Positions 41,663-49,611 of a stretch of 53,739 nucleotides of DNA are shown here, one piece after another. The stretch is taken from assembly GCF_001298735.1 (NCBI RefSeq), contig NZ_CYSP01000023.1, forward strand, positions 1 through 53,739, read 5' to 3'. Source of the stretch: Propionispora sp. 2/2-37. Its GTDB lineage: Bacteria; Bacillota; Negativicutes; Propionisporales; Propionisporaceae. Position 1 is the stretch's first letter. The number at the start of each line of letters is the position of its first letter. A program made the translations under genes and the position numbers. A model generated the notes under the pieces. The model was not told the origin of the DNA. It was given only the letters and a program-made list of their open reading frames with translations, and ran no database searches.

Positions 41663-42505
41663 ATGCGCACGATTGAAGTTGATCAAATTACGCAGGCAAT
41701 AGCCAAGATGTGTATGGAGGCTTGCTATTATTTGCCGGACGATGTTTACAGCGCATTGTTAAAAGGACAACAGACCGAAGAGTCTCCATTAGGTAAAGAC
41801 ATTCTTGGCCAGATTATCAAAAATGCCGATATTGCCAAAAATGAGGACAGGCCGATCTGTCAGGATACTGGCATGACGGTTATTTTTATGGAAATCGGGC
41901 AAGATGTTCACTTTACCGGAGGCTGTCTGGAGGATGCGGTGAATGCCGGTGTAGCCAAAGGCTATACAGAAGGTTATCTACGCAAATCAGTAGTTGCAGA
42001 ACCTTTGTTTAACCGCAAAAATACGACGAATAACACGCCGGCGGTGTTGCATACGTCGATTGTCCCTGGTGACAAAGTGAAAATTAAACTGGCTCCTAAA
42101 GGGTTTGGCAGTGAAAACAAAAGCGCATTAAAAATGCTTGTGCCGGCTGACGGAGTGGAAGGCGTAAAAAAAGTTGTGCTGGATACAATTATTCATGCCG
42201 GGGAAAATCCCTGTCCGCCGATTGTAGTTGGGGTTGGTATTGGCGGTACAATGGAAAAGGCGGCTATTTTGTCCAAAAAGGCATTGGTCCGTTCCATTAA
42301 CAAGCGTAATGAGCATCCTGAATATGCCAAACTGGAAGCAGAACTTCTGGAACTTATCAATAAAATCGGTATTGGGCCGCAGTTGGGCGGGACAACCACG
42401 GCTTTAGCGGTCAACATTGAATGGTATCCGACTCACATTGCCGGCTTACCTGTATCTGTAAATATTAGTTGTCATGCTACCCGGCATGCTGAAATCGAAC
42501 TATAG
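41663..42505 (+). CDS. Fumarate hydratase class I, alpha (N-terminal) subunit
   Basis: Oxygen-sensitive [4Fe-4S] hydro-lyase that interconverts malate and fumarate (or a tartrate relative), 280 residues. The cluster Cys are visible in RPICQDTGM, ENPCPPIVVG and VNISCHATRH; LAPKGFGSENKSA is the family active-site segment. GGGGGG precedes the ATG. It works with the beta subunit encoded 14 bases downstream, and with the succinate dehydrogenase genes it links malate to succinate. Confidence 0.93.
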   Translation: MRTIEVDQITQAIAKMCMEACYYLPDDVYSALLKGQQTEESPLGKDILGQIIKNADIAKNEDRPICQDTGMTVIFMEIGQDVHFTGGCLEDAVNAGVAKGYTEGYLRKSVVAEPLFNRKNTTNNTPAVLHTSIVPGDKVKIKLAPKGFGSENKSALKMLVPADGVEGVKKVVLDTIIHAGENPCPPIVVGVGIGGTMEKAAILSKKALVRSINKRNEHPEYAKLEAELLELINKIGIGPQLGGTTTALAVNIEWYPTHIAGLPVSVNISCHATRHAEIEL

Positions 42506-42519
42506 GGGAGGTGCTGTAA

Positions 42520-43077
42520 ATGAAAGAAAAAATTCGTATTACCACTCCATTGACGGAAGAGCAGTCGCGTAAACTAAAAGCAGGCGATAGTGTACTGATC
42601 TCAGGCACCATTTATAGTGCGCGTGACGCTGCTCATAAGGTGATGACCGAAGCTTTGGCGCGGGGGGAAAAACTGCCGCTTGACTGGAATAATCAAATTG
42701 TTTATTATTTGGGACCCACTCCGGCTAAACCGGGCGACCCGATTGGTTCGGCAGGACCGACTACATCCGGACGTATGGACGCCTATACGCCGACGATGCT
42801 GGCACAGGGAATCAAAGGAATGATCGGTAAGGGATCACGTTCCGCAGCTGTGGTGGACGCCATGAAAAAACATGGTGTTACCTATTTTGCTGCTGTCGGT
42901 GGTGCTGCAGCTTTGATTGCAAAATCAATAAAGAAATATGAAGTGCTGGCTTATCCTGAATTGGGTCCGGAAGCGGTGGCGGCTTTAACTGTTGAAGATT
43001 TCCCCGCTATCGTAGTTATTGACTCGGAGGGAAATAGCTATTACGAAGAAGGACAGAAGCCTTACCGCAGACTTTAG
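42520..43077 (+). CDS. Fumarate hydratase class I, beta (C-terminal) subunit
   Basis: 185 residues. LRTPLT-like opening (IRITTPLTEEQSRKL), YYLGPTPAKPGDPIGSAGPTTSGRMD and GKGSRS are typical of the class I C-terminal domain, which forms the substrate pocket over the alpha subunit's cluster. GGGGAGG lies before the ATG. The product could in principle act on tartrate, but the neighbouring Sdh genes favour fumarase. Confidence 0.93.
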   Translation: MKEKIRITTPLTEEQSRKLKAGDSVLISGTIYSARDAAHKVMTEALARGEKLPLDWNNQIVYYLGPTPAKPGDPIGSAGPTTSGRMDAYTPTMLAQGIKGMIGKGSRSAAVVDAMKKHGVTYFAAVGGAAALIAKSIKKYEVLAYPELGPEAVAALTVEDFPAIVVIDSEGNSYYEEGQKPYRRL

Positions 43078-43134
43078 GAGTGAAGGCTGAATTTTTGTGT
43101 GTTTTTCACACCCCATATTACAGGAGGTTTCAAC

Positions 43135-43755
43135 ATGAGCAATACTGATTTTTATATTCGACGTCTACACTCCATCTGTGGAGTCGCACCCATTGGCGTT
43201 TTTTTGCTGGAGCATATTTTCTCGTTTTCTACCGTTTTGGCGGGACCGGAAGTTTTTGATGCCACCGTTGCCCATTTAGCCAGTATTCCTCTTCCTGTTC
43301 TGCTTACCCTGGAAACTGTATTTATTTTTATTCCGCTTTTGTTCCACGGTATTTATGGTGCCTATATTGCCCTGCAGGCCAAAAACAATATTGCGCAATA
43401 CGGTTATAGCCGCAACTGGCAGTTTTATTTGCAAAGAATGAGCGCCTGGTATACCTTTGCCTTCTTAATTTGGCATGTAGGTTATCTGCGTATTTACATT
43501 AAAGCCATGGGCAATGGAGAAATCGGTTATGCACTTTTGCATACGTATTTAAGCAATCCGGTTGTATTCGTTTTATACGCTATCGGTGTGCTTGCTGCTA
43601 TCTATCATTTTACCAATGGTTTATTCACATTCTGTATTACCTGGGGCATTGCGGTAGGACCCCGTGCCCAGAGCATGGTTAATAAAGCAGCTTGGGCTTT
43701 ATGCATCTTACTGTCAGTGGTTGGACTGGTAGCTCTTTCAGCGTACGTTGCGTAG
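43135..43755 (+). CDS. sdhC: Succinate dehydrogenase/fumarate reductase cytochrome b558 subunit
   Basis: Membrane anchor of the Bacillus type, 206 residues with five helices. Four likely haem ligands, His27, His71, His114 and His158, sit where the dihaem B. subtilis SdhC has them, so electrons probably move between menaquinone and the flavoprotein through two haems. The ATG at 43135 has CAGGAGG upstream; the frame open from 43099 does not. Confidence 0.93.
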   Translation: MSNTDFYIRRLHSICGVAPIGVFLLEHIFSFSTVLAGPEVFDATVAHLASIPLPVLLTLETVFIFIPLLFHGIYGAYIALQAKNNIAQYGYSRNWQFYLQRMSAWYTFAFLIWHVGYLRIYIKAMGNGEIGYALLHTYLSNPVVFVLYAIGVLAAIYHFTNGLFTFCITWGIAVGPRAQSMVNKAAWALCILLSVVGLVALSAYVA

Positions 43756-43824
43756 CTGGAAGCATTGTTAAGTCGAACTTTCTAAACATGGTTATTGTAT
43801 ATTGATAATAAGGAGAGAACCCAA

Positions 43825-45576
43825 GTGAAAAAGAAAATTATTGTTGTTGGTGGTGGCTTGTCTGGGTTAATGGCTACCTTGAAGATTTGTGAAGCCGGCG
43901 GCGAAGTTGAATTATTCTCATATTGTCCGGTAAAACGCTCTCATTCTCTTTGTGCACAGGGCGGTATCAATGCTTGTATGGATACAAAGGGTGAAAATGA
44001 TAGCACTTATGAGCATTTTGATGATACTGTTTATGGTGGTGACTTCCTTGCCGACCAGACTGCAATAAAGGGTATGTGTGAAGCCGCTCCCAAATTAATT
44101 AAAATGTTTGACCGTATGGGTGTTCCGTTTACTCGTACAGCAGAAGGTATACTTGACCTTCGTAATTTTGGTGGCCAGAAAAATAAACGTACTTTGTTTG
44201 CTGGTTCCACAACAGGCCAGCAGCTTCTTTATGCCCTTGACGAACAAGTTCGTGCCTGGGAAGTAAAAGGTGCTGTTGCGAAATATGAGTTTTGGGAATT
44301 TATTAAAATTATTAAAAATAAAGAAGGCGTTTGCCGCGGTATTGTAGCACAAGATATGAATTCTATGGAAATCAAAGCTTTCCGCGCTGATACGGTTATC
44401 CTTGCAACAGGCGGTCCTGGTATGGTATTCGGCAGGTGCACTGCTTCGACGATCTGTAACGGATCGGCAGTATCGGCTGTATATCAGCAGGGCGCTCATA
44501 TTGGTAACCCTGAATTTATTCAGATTCATCCAACAGCTATTCCTGGTTCGGATAAAAACCGTTTGATGTCTGAAGCTTGCCGTGGAGAAGGCGGACGGGT
44601 TTGGGTATATAAAGATGGTAAGCCTTGGTACTTCTTAGAAGAAATGTACCCTGCATATGGCAATCTTGTACCTCGTGACGTGGCATCACGTGCTATTTAC
44701 GATGTATGCGTAAATCAAAAACTAGGTATTAATGGCGAAAATAAAGTATATCTTGATCTTTCGCACATTCCGGCAGAATATCTTGAACGTAAGCTAGGCG
44801 GTATTTTGGAAATGTATTCGGAATTCGTTGGCGATGACCCCCGTAAAGTTCCGATGCAGATTTATCCGTCTGTCCATTATTCCATGGGCGGCATCTGGGT
44901 AGATACAAAACATAACACAAACATTCCTGGCCTTATGGCATCTGGTGAATGTGACTATCAATATCATGGTGCAAACCGTCTTGGCGCAAACTCGCTTCTT
45001 TCCGCTGCTTATTCCGGTACTGTTTCCGGTCCGGAAGCCATGCGTTGGGCCAAAGAAGGAGAAAAAGGCTCAGAACTTACTGATGAAGATTTGGCGAGAG
45101 CAGCAAAAGAGTGTCGCGATGAATATGAAGCTATCTTAAAAATGGATGGATCGGAAAATGCGCATGAACTCCACCATGAACTTGGCGATTTAATGAACAA
45201 ATACGTTACCATTGAACGTGTGAACAAAGACCTGGATTATTGTTTCGAGGAAGTCAAGAAAATTCTCGAGCGTTGGAATAATATCGGTTTATCCGATAGA
45301 AGAGACTGGGCCAACCAGGAAGCTATGTTCGTAAGACAACTCCGCAATATGATTCTTTACGCTCTAGTTGTAACAAAAGCAGCACGTATGCGTGATGAAA
45401 GCCGTGGGGCGCACTTTAAACGCGAATTTCCAGAGCGTGATGATGAGCGCTTCATGAAAATAACAATCGCTGAGTACGACCCGGCAACAGAAGAACCTAA
45501 GATCAGCTATGCTGATTTTGATCATTCATTGGTTAAGCCCCGTCCTCGTAACTACGCTGTTGCTAAAAAAGAGTAA
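43825..45576 (+). CDS. sdhA: Succinate dehydrogenase/fumarate reductase flavoprotein subunit
   Basis: 583 residues. IVVGGGLSGLMA binds FAD, HSLCAQGGINA holds the FAD-linked His, and SEACRGEGGRV, HYSMGGIWVD and GANRLGANSLLSA line the active site. AGGAGAG precedes the GTG at 43825. In an anaerobe of this kind the complex may run as fumarate reductase. Leucine is mostly CTT, TTA or TTG with almost no CTG in the first part, and Gly/Arg favour GGT/CGT, unlike the fumarase genes next to it: either a highly expressed gene bias or separate ancestry. Confidence 0.96.
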   Translation: MKKKIIVVGGGLSGLMATLKICEAGGEVELFSYCPVKRSHSLCAQGGINACMDTKGENDSTYEHFDDTVYGGDFLADQTAIKGMCEAAPKLIKMFDRMGVPFTRTAEGILDLRNFGGQKNKRTLFAGSTTGQQLLYALDEQVRAWEVKGAVAKYEFWEFIKIIKNKEGVCRGIVAQDMNSMEIKAFRADTVILATGGPGMVFGRCTASTICNGSAVSAVYQQGAHIGNPEFIQIHPTAIPGSDKNRLMSEACRGEGGRVWVYKDGKPWYFLEEMYPAYGNLVPRDVASRAIYDVCVNQKLGINGENKVYLDLSHIPAEYLERKLGGILEMYSEFVGDDPRKVPMQIYPSVHYSMGGIWVDTKHNTNIPGLMASGECDYQYHGANRLGANSLLSAAYSGTVSGPEAMRWAKEGEKGSELTDEDLARAAKECRDEYEAILKMDGSENAHELHHELGDLMNKYVTIERVNKDLDYCFEEVKKILERWNNIGLSDRRDWANQEAMFVRQLRNMILYALVVTKAARMRDESRGAHFKREFPERDDERFMKITIAEYDPATEEPKISYADFDHSLVKPRPRNYAVAKKE

Positions 45577-45594
45577 GAAGGAGGTAAAATAATT

Positions 45595-46353
45595 ATGGCA
45601 GAAACAAAGAAAAAAGTACATTTTATTATAGAAAGACAAGATGGTCCTACTTCCCAACCTTATACAGAAGAGTTTGAAGTTGACTACCGCCCTGCACTTA
45701 ATGTGGTTGCAGCTCTTATGGAAATTCAAAAGAACCCTGTAACAAAAGACGGCAAAAAGACAACTGCCGTTGTTTGGGAATGCAACTGTCTCGAAAAAGT
45801 ATGCGGCGCCTGCATGATGGTCATCAACGGCAAGGCACAACAAGCTTGCGCAGCCCTGATTGATCATCTTGAACAACCGATCAGATTGGCTCCTGCCAGA
45901 ACTTTCCCTGTTATCCGCGACCTTATGATTGACCGTTCGGTAATGTTTGAAAGCTTAAAGCGTGTACAGGCGTGGGTAAAAGTAGATGGAAGCTGGGAAG
46001 TTCATAATGATGCTCCGCGTCAGAATCCCAAAACTGCTGATACAGCTTATGAAATTTCCCGCTGCATGACTTGCGGTTGCTGCATGCATGCTTGTCCAAA
46101 TGTAAACTCCGGCTCAGATTTTATCGGACCAGCCCCTATGGTGCAAGCCCATCTCTTTAACCTTCATCCTACCGGTGAATACCATAAAGAAGAACGCTTA
46201 GGTGCATTAATGCAAAAGGGTGGTATCGGCAGCTGCGGTAACAGCCAAAACTGCGTGCAGGCCTGCCCGAAAGATATTAAATTAACGGATTACATTGCTA
46301 AATTAAATCGAGACGTAAACAAGCAAGCTTTACGTAACATGTTCGATAAGTAG
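45595..46353 (+). CDS. sdhB: Succinate dehydrogenase/fumarate reductase iron-sulfur subunit
   Basis: 252 residues carrying three clusters: [2Fe-2S] in CNCLEKVCGACMM, [4Fe-4S] in CMTCGCCMHACP, and [3Fe-4S] in CGNSQNCVQACP. It relays electrons between the flavin and the haem subunit. GGAGG precedes the ATG by a short gap, 18 bases after sdhA. It shares sdhA's codon preferences. Confidence 0.96.
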   Translation: MAETKKKVHFIIERQDGPTSQPYTEEFEVDYRPALNVVAALMEIQKNPVTKDGKKTTAVVWECNCLEKVCGACMMVINGKAQQACAALIDHLEQPIRLAPARTFPVIRDLMIDRSVMFESLKRVQAWVKVDGSWEVHNDAPRQNPKTADTAYEISRCMTCGCCMHACPNVNSGSDFIGPAPMVQAHLFNLHPTGEYHKEERLGALMQKGGIGSCGNSQNCVQACPKDIKLTDYIAKLNRDVNKQALRNMFDK

Positions 46354-46361
46354 AATAGACG

Positions 46362-46389
46362 GCCATCCTCATGAGAGGATGGCGTTTTT
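46362..46389 (+). terminator. Terminator of the fum-sdh locus
   Basis: GCCATCCTC, ATGA, GAGGATGGC form a perfect stem followed by six T. Confidence 0.95.
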
Positions 46390-46507
46390 TCTAATCAATA
46401 TGTTGGGAGATACAATTGACAAATGATTCGATCGTATGCTAACATAATAGAGCTTGATATAATGTTCGTTCAATTTACATAAAAAATGAAATGGTAGCAA
46501 AAAAACA

Positions 46508-46536
46508 TTGACAATTTGCTATAAATATAATATAAT
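46508..46536 (+). promoter_or_regulatory. Consensus promoter of the tRNA cluster
   Basis: TTGACA at 46508-46513, a 17-base spacer, and TATAAT at 46531-46536: a perfect sigma-A promoter. Confidence 0.9.
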
Positions 46537-46551
46537 GTATCTTGTGGTTAA

Positions 46552-46628
46552 CGGGGCGTGGCTCAGTTTGGTAGAGCACCTGGCTTGGGACCAGGGGGTC
46601 GCAGGTTCAAATCCTGCCGCTCCGACCA
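46552..46628 (+). tRNA. tRNA-Pro (anticodon TGG)
   Basis: The acceptor CGGGGCG pairs with CGCTCCG; the anticodon loop CTTGGGA within CCTGG/CCAGG gives TGG; the T arm has GGTTCAAATCC; CCA is encoded. Confidence 0.97.
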
Positions 46629-46646
46629 TATGGATCTCCAATTGCT

Positions 46647-46720
46647 GCGGGTGTAGCTCAATGGTAGAGCACTAGCCTTCCAAGCTAGCTACGAGGGTTC
46701 GATTCCCTTCACCCGCTCCA
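46647..46720 (+). tRNA. tRNA-Gly (anticodon TCC)
   Basis: GCGGGTG pairs with CACCCGC; CTAGC/GCTAG encloses CTTCCAA with anticodon TCC; the T arm has GGTTCGATTCC; CCA is encoded. Confidence 0.97.
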
Positions 46721-46742
46721 TATTTTTTAGAGGCTGGCTAGT

Positions 46743-46818
46743 GCGCCTGTAGCTCAGAGGATAGAGCAACCGCCTTCTAAGCGGTTGGTCGCACGTTCGA
46801 ATCGTGCCAGGCGCGCCA
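46743..46818 (+). tRNA. tRNA-Arg (anticodon TCT)
   Basis: GCGCCTG pairs with CAGGCGC; ACCGC/GCGGT encloses CTTCTAA with anticodon TCT; the T arm has CGTTCGAATCG; CCA is encoded. Confidence 0.97.
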
Positions 46819-46833
46819 TAATATAGTAAATTT

Positions 46834-46863
46834 AAGGATTCCGAGAAATTGGAATCCTTTTTC
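46834..46863 (+). terminator. Terminator of the tRNA cluster
   Basis: AAGGATTCC and GGAATCCTT pair around an eight-base loop, followed by T. Confidence 0.9.
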
Positions 46864-46887
46864 TTTTCTCTTGCTTTTAGTATGTGA

Positions 46888-46916
46888 TGAAAGCCCTATG
46901 GATAATAGGGCTTTCA
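46888..46916. repeat. Inverted repeat, unassigned
   Basis: TGAAAGCCCTAT, GGATA, ATAGGGCTTTCA form perfect 12-base arms. No T tract follows and no gene lies close, so it could be an operator or a structured RNA. Confidence 0.6.
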
Positions 46917-47026
46917 TAGCAGACAGTCTGTACGTTATCTAATTTGGAAGAATAATAGAAGGTAGTACATACTAAGTGCATGGCAGAGACACTCTGGACA
47001 TTTTGATAATGGAGGCAATCCTTGCT

Positions 47027-47119
47027 GTGACGATAATGAAAAAAAGGATCGTATCATCATCAGCCATGAATTTGTTTATGGCAGTTTTGCTGGCTAGCGT
47101 CGTTATTCATCTTTCTTAA
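47027..47119 (+). CDS. Possible 30-residue membrane peptide
   Basis: MTIMKKRIVSSS followed by one short hydrophobic helix ending ASVVIHLS. GTG at 47027 or ATG at 47036 could start it; GGAGG lies at 47011-47015. Such short Lys-plus-helix peptides are easily missed, but also arise by chance. No family is recognised. Confidence 0.35.
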   Translation: MTIMKKRIVSSSAMNLFMAVLLASVVIHLS

Positions 47120-47185
47120 CCAATTCATAACATAAAATTAATACAAAGAACAATAGAACATGATATGCTAAAACAGGGTGAGCAT

Positions 47186-47308
47186 ATGGCAAACAGTAGG
47201 ATAAATGCCTTGTTCTTGCTAATAGCGATTATTTATATAATTATGTATTTTTTGCAATGGAACATTCTTTCCGCCCCCGGGGGGATGTTTGATTTACCGG
47301 CATCGTAA
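47186..47308 (+). CDS. Small single-span membrane protein
   Basis: 40 residues: MANSRINALF, a hydrophobic helix (about 8-24: LFLLIAIIYIIMYFLQW), and a short tail ending FDLPAS. AGGGTGAG lies before the ATG and a terminator follows its stop, which supports expression. Function unknown. Confidence 0.5.
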   Translation: MANSRINALFLLIAIIYIIMYFLQWNILSAPGGMFDLPAS

Positions 47309-47330
47309 GGCATAAATGTATAAAAAGCAT

Positions 47331-47361
47331 AAAAAAGCAGATCATGTGGTCTGCTTTTTTT
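47331..47361 (+). terminator. Terminator between small gene and leftward membrane gene
   Basis: AAAAAGCAGA and TCTGCTTTTT pair around an eight-base loop; A and T tracts on both sides allow use in both directions. Confidence 0.8.
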
Positions 47362-47836
47362 AATTCTCCTGTTTGGCCAGAGAGCTTGTTTTTAAAAATA
47401 GATAAGCGGCAAGAGACCACCAGCCTAGAAATATAAAAAAAGCGGGGATGGGATAGAGCCATGCCTGAAAGTCATACAGATTTGCGTTTCTTACGAGGAG
47501 GCCATAGGCGACGCTGGTGCAGGCAAACGTAAAGATATACGGATAGCGGAACCAGCGGCGATGGGGCAAAAAGCGGAGAAAGAGCATGACGGTAACAAGC
47601 CAGCTGGGGGGAGAAAGAAGATTTTGTCCCAGTACAGCAAAAATAGCCATATTCTTAAACCACATGACCTGAAGAAAGTTCTGCATTAGACCTACTATCA
47701 ACATATCCCCGAGTGCACCTATCAGAAGGCCGTAGATGAAAAATTCTTTGTAATCCTTTTTCGGTATAAATATCAGCGTGAAGATAAACATGATCAATAA
47801 ATAGGACGGGTAGAATAAAAGGGTTACCAAATCCAT
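47360..47836 (-). CDS. Multi-pass membrane protein (CBO0543-like)
   Basis: 158 residues with about five helices. MDLVTLLFYPSYLLIMFIF opens the protein and LIFIPKKDYKEFFIYG follows, a pattern I associate with the CBO0543 family of clostridial and bacillar membrane proteins of unknown role. GGGAGGAG precedes the ATG at 47836; the longer frame to 47944 puts that site inside. Confidence 0.65.
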   Translation of the reverse strand: MDLVTLLFYPSYLLIMFIFTLIFIPKKDYKEFFIYGLLIGALGDMLIVGLMQNFLQVMWFKNMAIFAVLGQNLLSPPSWLVTVMLFLRFLPHRRWFRYPYIFTFACTSVAYGLLVRNANLYDFQAWLYPIPAFFIFLGWWSLAAYLFLKTSSLAKQEN

Positions 47837-48014
47837 GAACTTACTCCTCCCGGGATTGCTTTTGCAATAGTATGTCCTGCAGGTAAGACCGGTATTCCCT
47901 TTATGATGCCGGATTTCTAAAAGTATAGGATTAGTAATTTTCATAAATTAGGGCAGACTAAAGAGCAGCGAAGAATAGGCAAACGTGTATACGTGACAGA
48001 GAGGAGAAGCGGCT

Positions 48015-48626
48015 ATGGAGCAAACAAAAAAATGGGGGATAATTCTCACCGTTTTGTTTATTGCCATTCAAAGCGCTATTATGTTTGGTTTGGCAGCTAA
48101 ACAAGAACTCGAGTTTTTGCGCAGTGCGGCAATGACGACTTGTTTATGGGTTGTCTACACCGCAATAGAAATGAAATATGGCCTTTATATGAGCAATTAT
48201 ATACGCGTTGTGGTGATGCTTTCTATTATTTGTGACAGTTTTTTCGGCTACTATTTAGAGTACTACATCACCTCGAGTGTTTTTGATAAAATACTGCATA
48301 TTTTCGGCACCTATTCTTTTGCCTTATTTTTTTACTTTTTAGTCATTCAACTATTATTAAAAAAACCACTGAACAGATCCTTTGCCTATCTTTTTATTGT
48401 TCTTCTGGGGATAAGTTTTGGCACGCTGTATGAATTATTAGAGTTTTTTGTAGATTATACGGCGCAGCCGGCGATTCGTGGTCAGGCAGGATTATTAGAT
48501 ACAGATCTTGATTTACTGGCGGATACGATTGGCGCGCTGTTTGCGGCTATCCATCTTGCTGTGGGGAAATTGGATGTTAAGATTATGCAATATTTGGCTG
48601 AAGGTAATTCATTAATGAAAAGATAG
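48015..48626 (+). CDS. DUF2238/YjdF-like membrane protein
   Basis: 203 residues, about six helices. The motif FDKILHIFG, LYELLEFFVD and GLLDTDLDLLADTIGA match the conserved acidic and His residues of the DUF2238 group, whose role is unknown. AGAGGAGAAG precedes the ATG. It is divergent from the CBO0543-like gene, with the promoter region between. Confidence 0.65.
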   Translation: MEQTKKWGIILTVLFIAIQSAIMFGLAAKQELEFLRSAAMTTCLWVVYTAIEMKYGLYMSNYIRVVVMLSIICDSFFGYYLEYYITSSVFDKILHIFGTYSFALFFYFLVIQLLLKKPLNRSFAYLFIVLLGISFGTLYELLEFFVDYTAQPAIRGQAGLLDTDLDLLADTIGALFAAIHLAVGKLDVKIMQYLAEGNSLMKR

Positions 48627-48696
48627 ACTTGCGACATTGTGCAGGAATTATCTTCTGGAGTCGGCATAGTTAACCGGTGCCTTTTAAGGAATGGTG

Positions 48697-49611
48697 ATGG
48701 TATTGGCAATACGAATTGGGTTACCAAGAGGACTACTGTATTTTCAATACGGTACACAATGGAAAAATTTTTTTCAACAACTAGGGGCAGAGGTTGTAGT
48801 TTCGTCTGAAACCTCCAAAATGACATTAAACCGTGGTTGTAGACTGGATGGAGTCTGCCTGCCGGTCAAAGTTTTTTTTGGTCATGTTTGTGAATTATGC
48901 GGTCAAGTGGATTATTTGTTTATTCCCCGAATCATCAGCGTTGCGTCCAGACAATACACTTGTCCGGAAATTATCGGTATACCGGACCTGATCCGGAGTA
49001 ATCTTAGTCCATTGCCGGCAGTACTAGACGTCAGCATTGATCTCCGCCGGAATAAAGTAAGTCTGTATCAGGCTATCATACAAATTGGGTCTGCATTAGG
49101 ATACGGGAGGTCTGCCAGTCTTTTAGCCTGGTGCCTGGCCTGCAGACAACGACAGCGGTCCCCGCTGCATGTCCCCCTTGCTGACAATAAGCAGTGCCGG
49201 ATTGGTTTGATTGGACATCCGTATGTTATTTACGACCGACTAATCAGCATGGATATTATTGACAGGCTGCGTAATAGCGGGACGGAGGTAATCACACCTC
49301 AAATGGTAAATACGGCACAGGCGGCGGAAATGTCTAAAGAGGTTGGAAAGGAAATTTTTTGGTCTGGCGGGTGTCATTTGGCAGGTGCCGCTTTTTGGCT
49401 GATGCAACAGCCCCGGACAGTAGACGGGATTGTTATTATGACTTCATTTGCCTGTGGGCAGGATACGCTGGTTGGTGAAGTGATCAGTCGGAGAGCCAAA
49501 GTACTGGGGGTCCCCTGCATGCTGTTATCGGTTGATGAACACACGGCTGAAGCCGGTTTGGTTACAAGAGTGGAAGCTTTTACGGATATGTTGTTACGGA
49601 GGAATTTGTAA
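48697..49611 (+). CDS. Acyl-CoA dehydratase activase-related protein (DUF2229-like)
   Basis: 304 residues. RIGLPRGLLYFQYGTQWKNFFQQLG opens the protein in type (a DUF2229 hallmark), followed by Cys-containing segments (RGCRLDGVCLPVK, GHVCELCG). Related parts occur in large BadF/HgdC-like activases. Here it is a stand-alone protein without the ATPase. Three in-frame starts are possible; ATG 48697 has AAGGA at the best spacing. Its stop overlaps the next gene's start (TAATG), so the two are coupled. Confidence 0.78.
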   Translation: MVLAIRIGLPRGLLYFQYGTQWKNFFQQLGAEVVVSSETSKMTLNRGCRLDGVCLPVKVFFGHVCELCGQVDYLFIPRIISVASRQYTCPEIIGIPDLIRSNLSPLPAVLDVSIDLRRNKVSLYQAIIQIGSALGYGRSASLLAWCLACRQRQRSPLHVPLADNKQCRIGLIGHPYVIYDRLISMDIIDRLRNSGTEVITPQMVNTAQAAEMSKEVGKEIFWSGGCHLAGAAFWLMQQPRTVDGIVIMTSFACGQDTLVGEVISRRAKVLGVPCMLLSVDEHTAEAGLVTRVEAFTDMLLRRNL

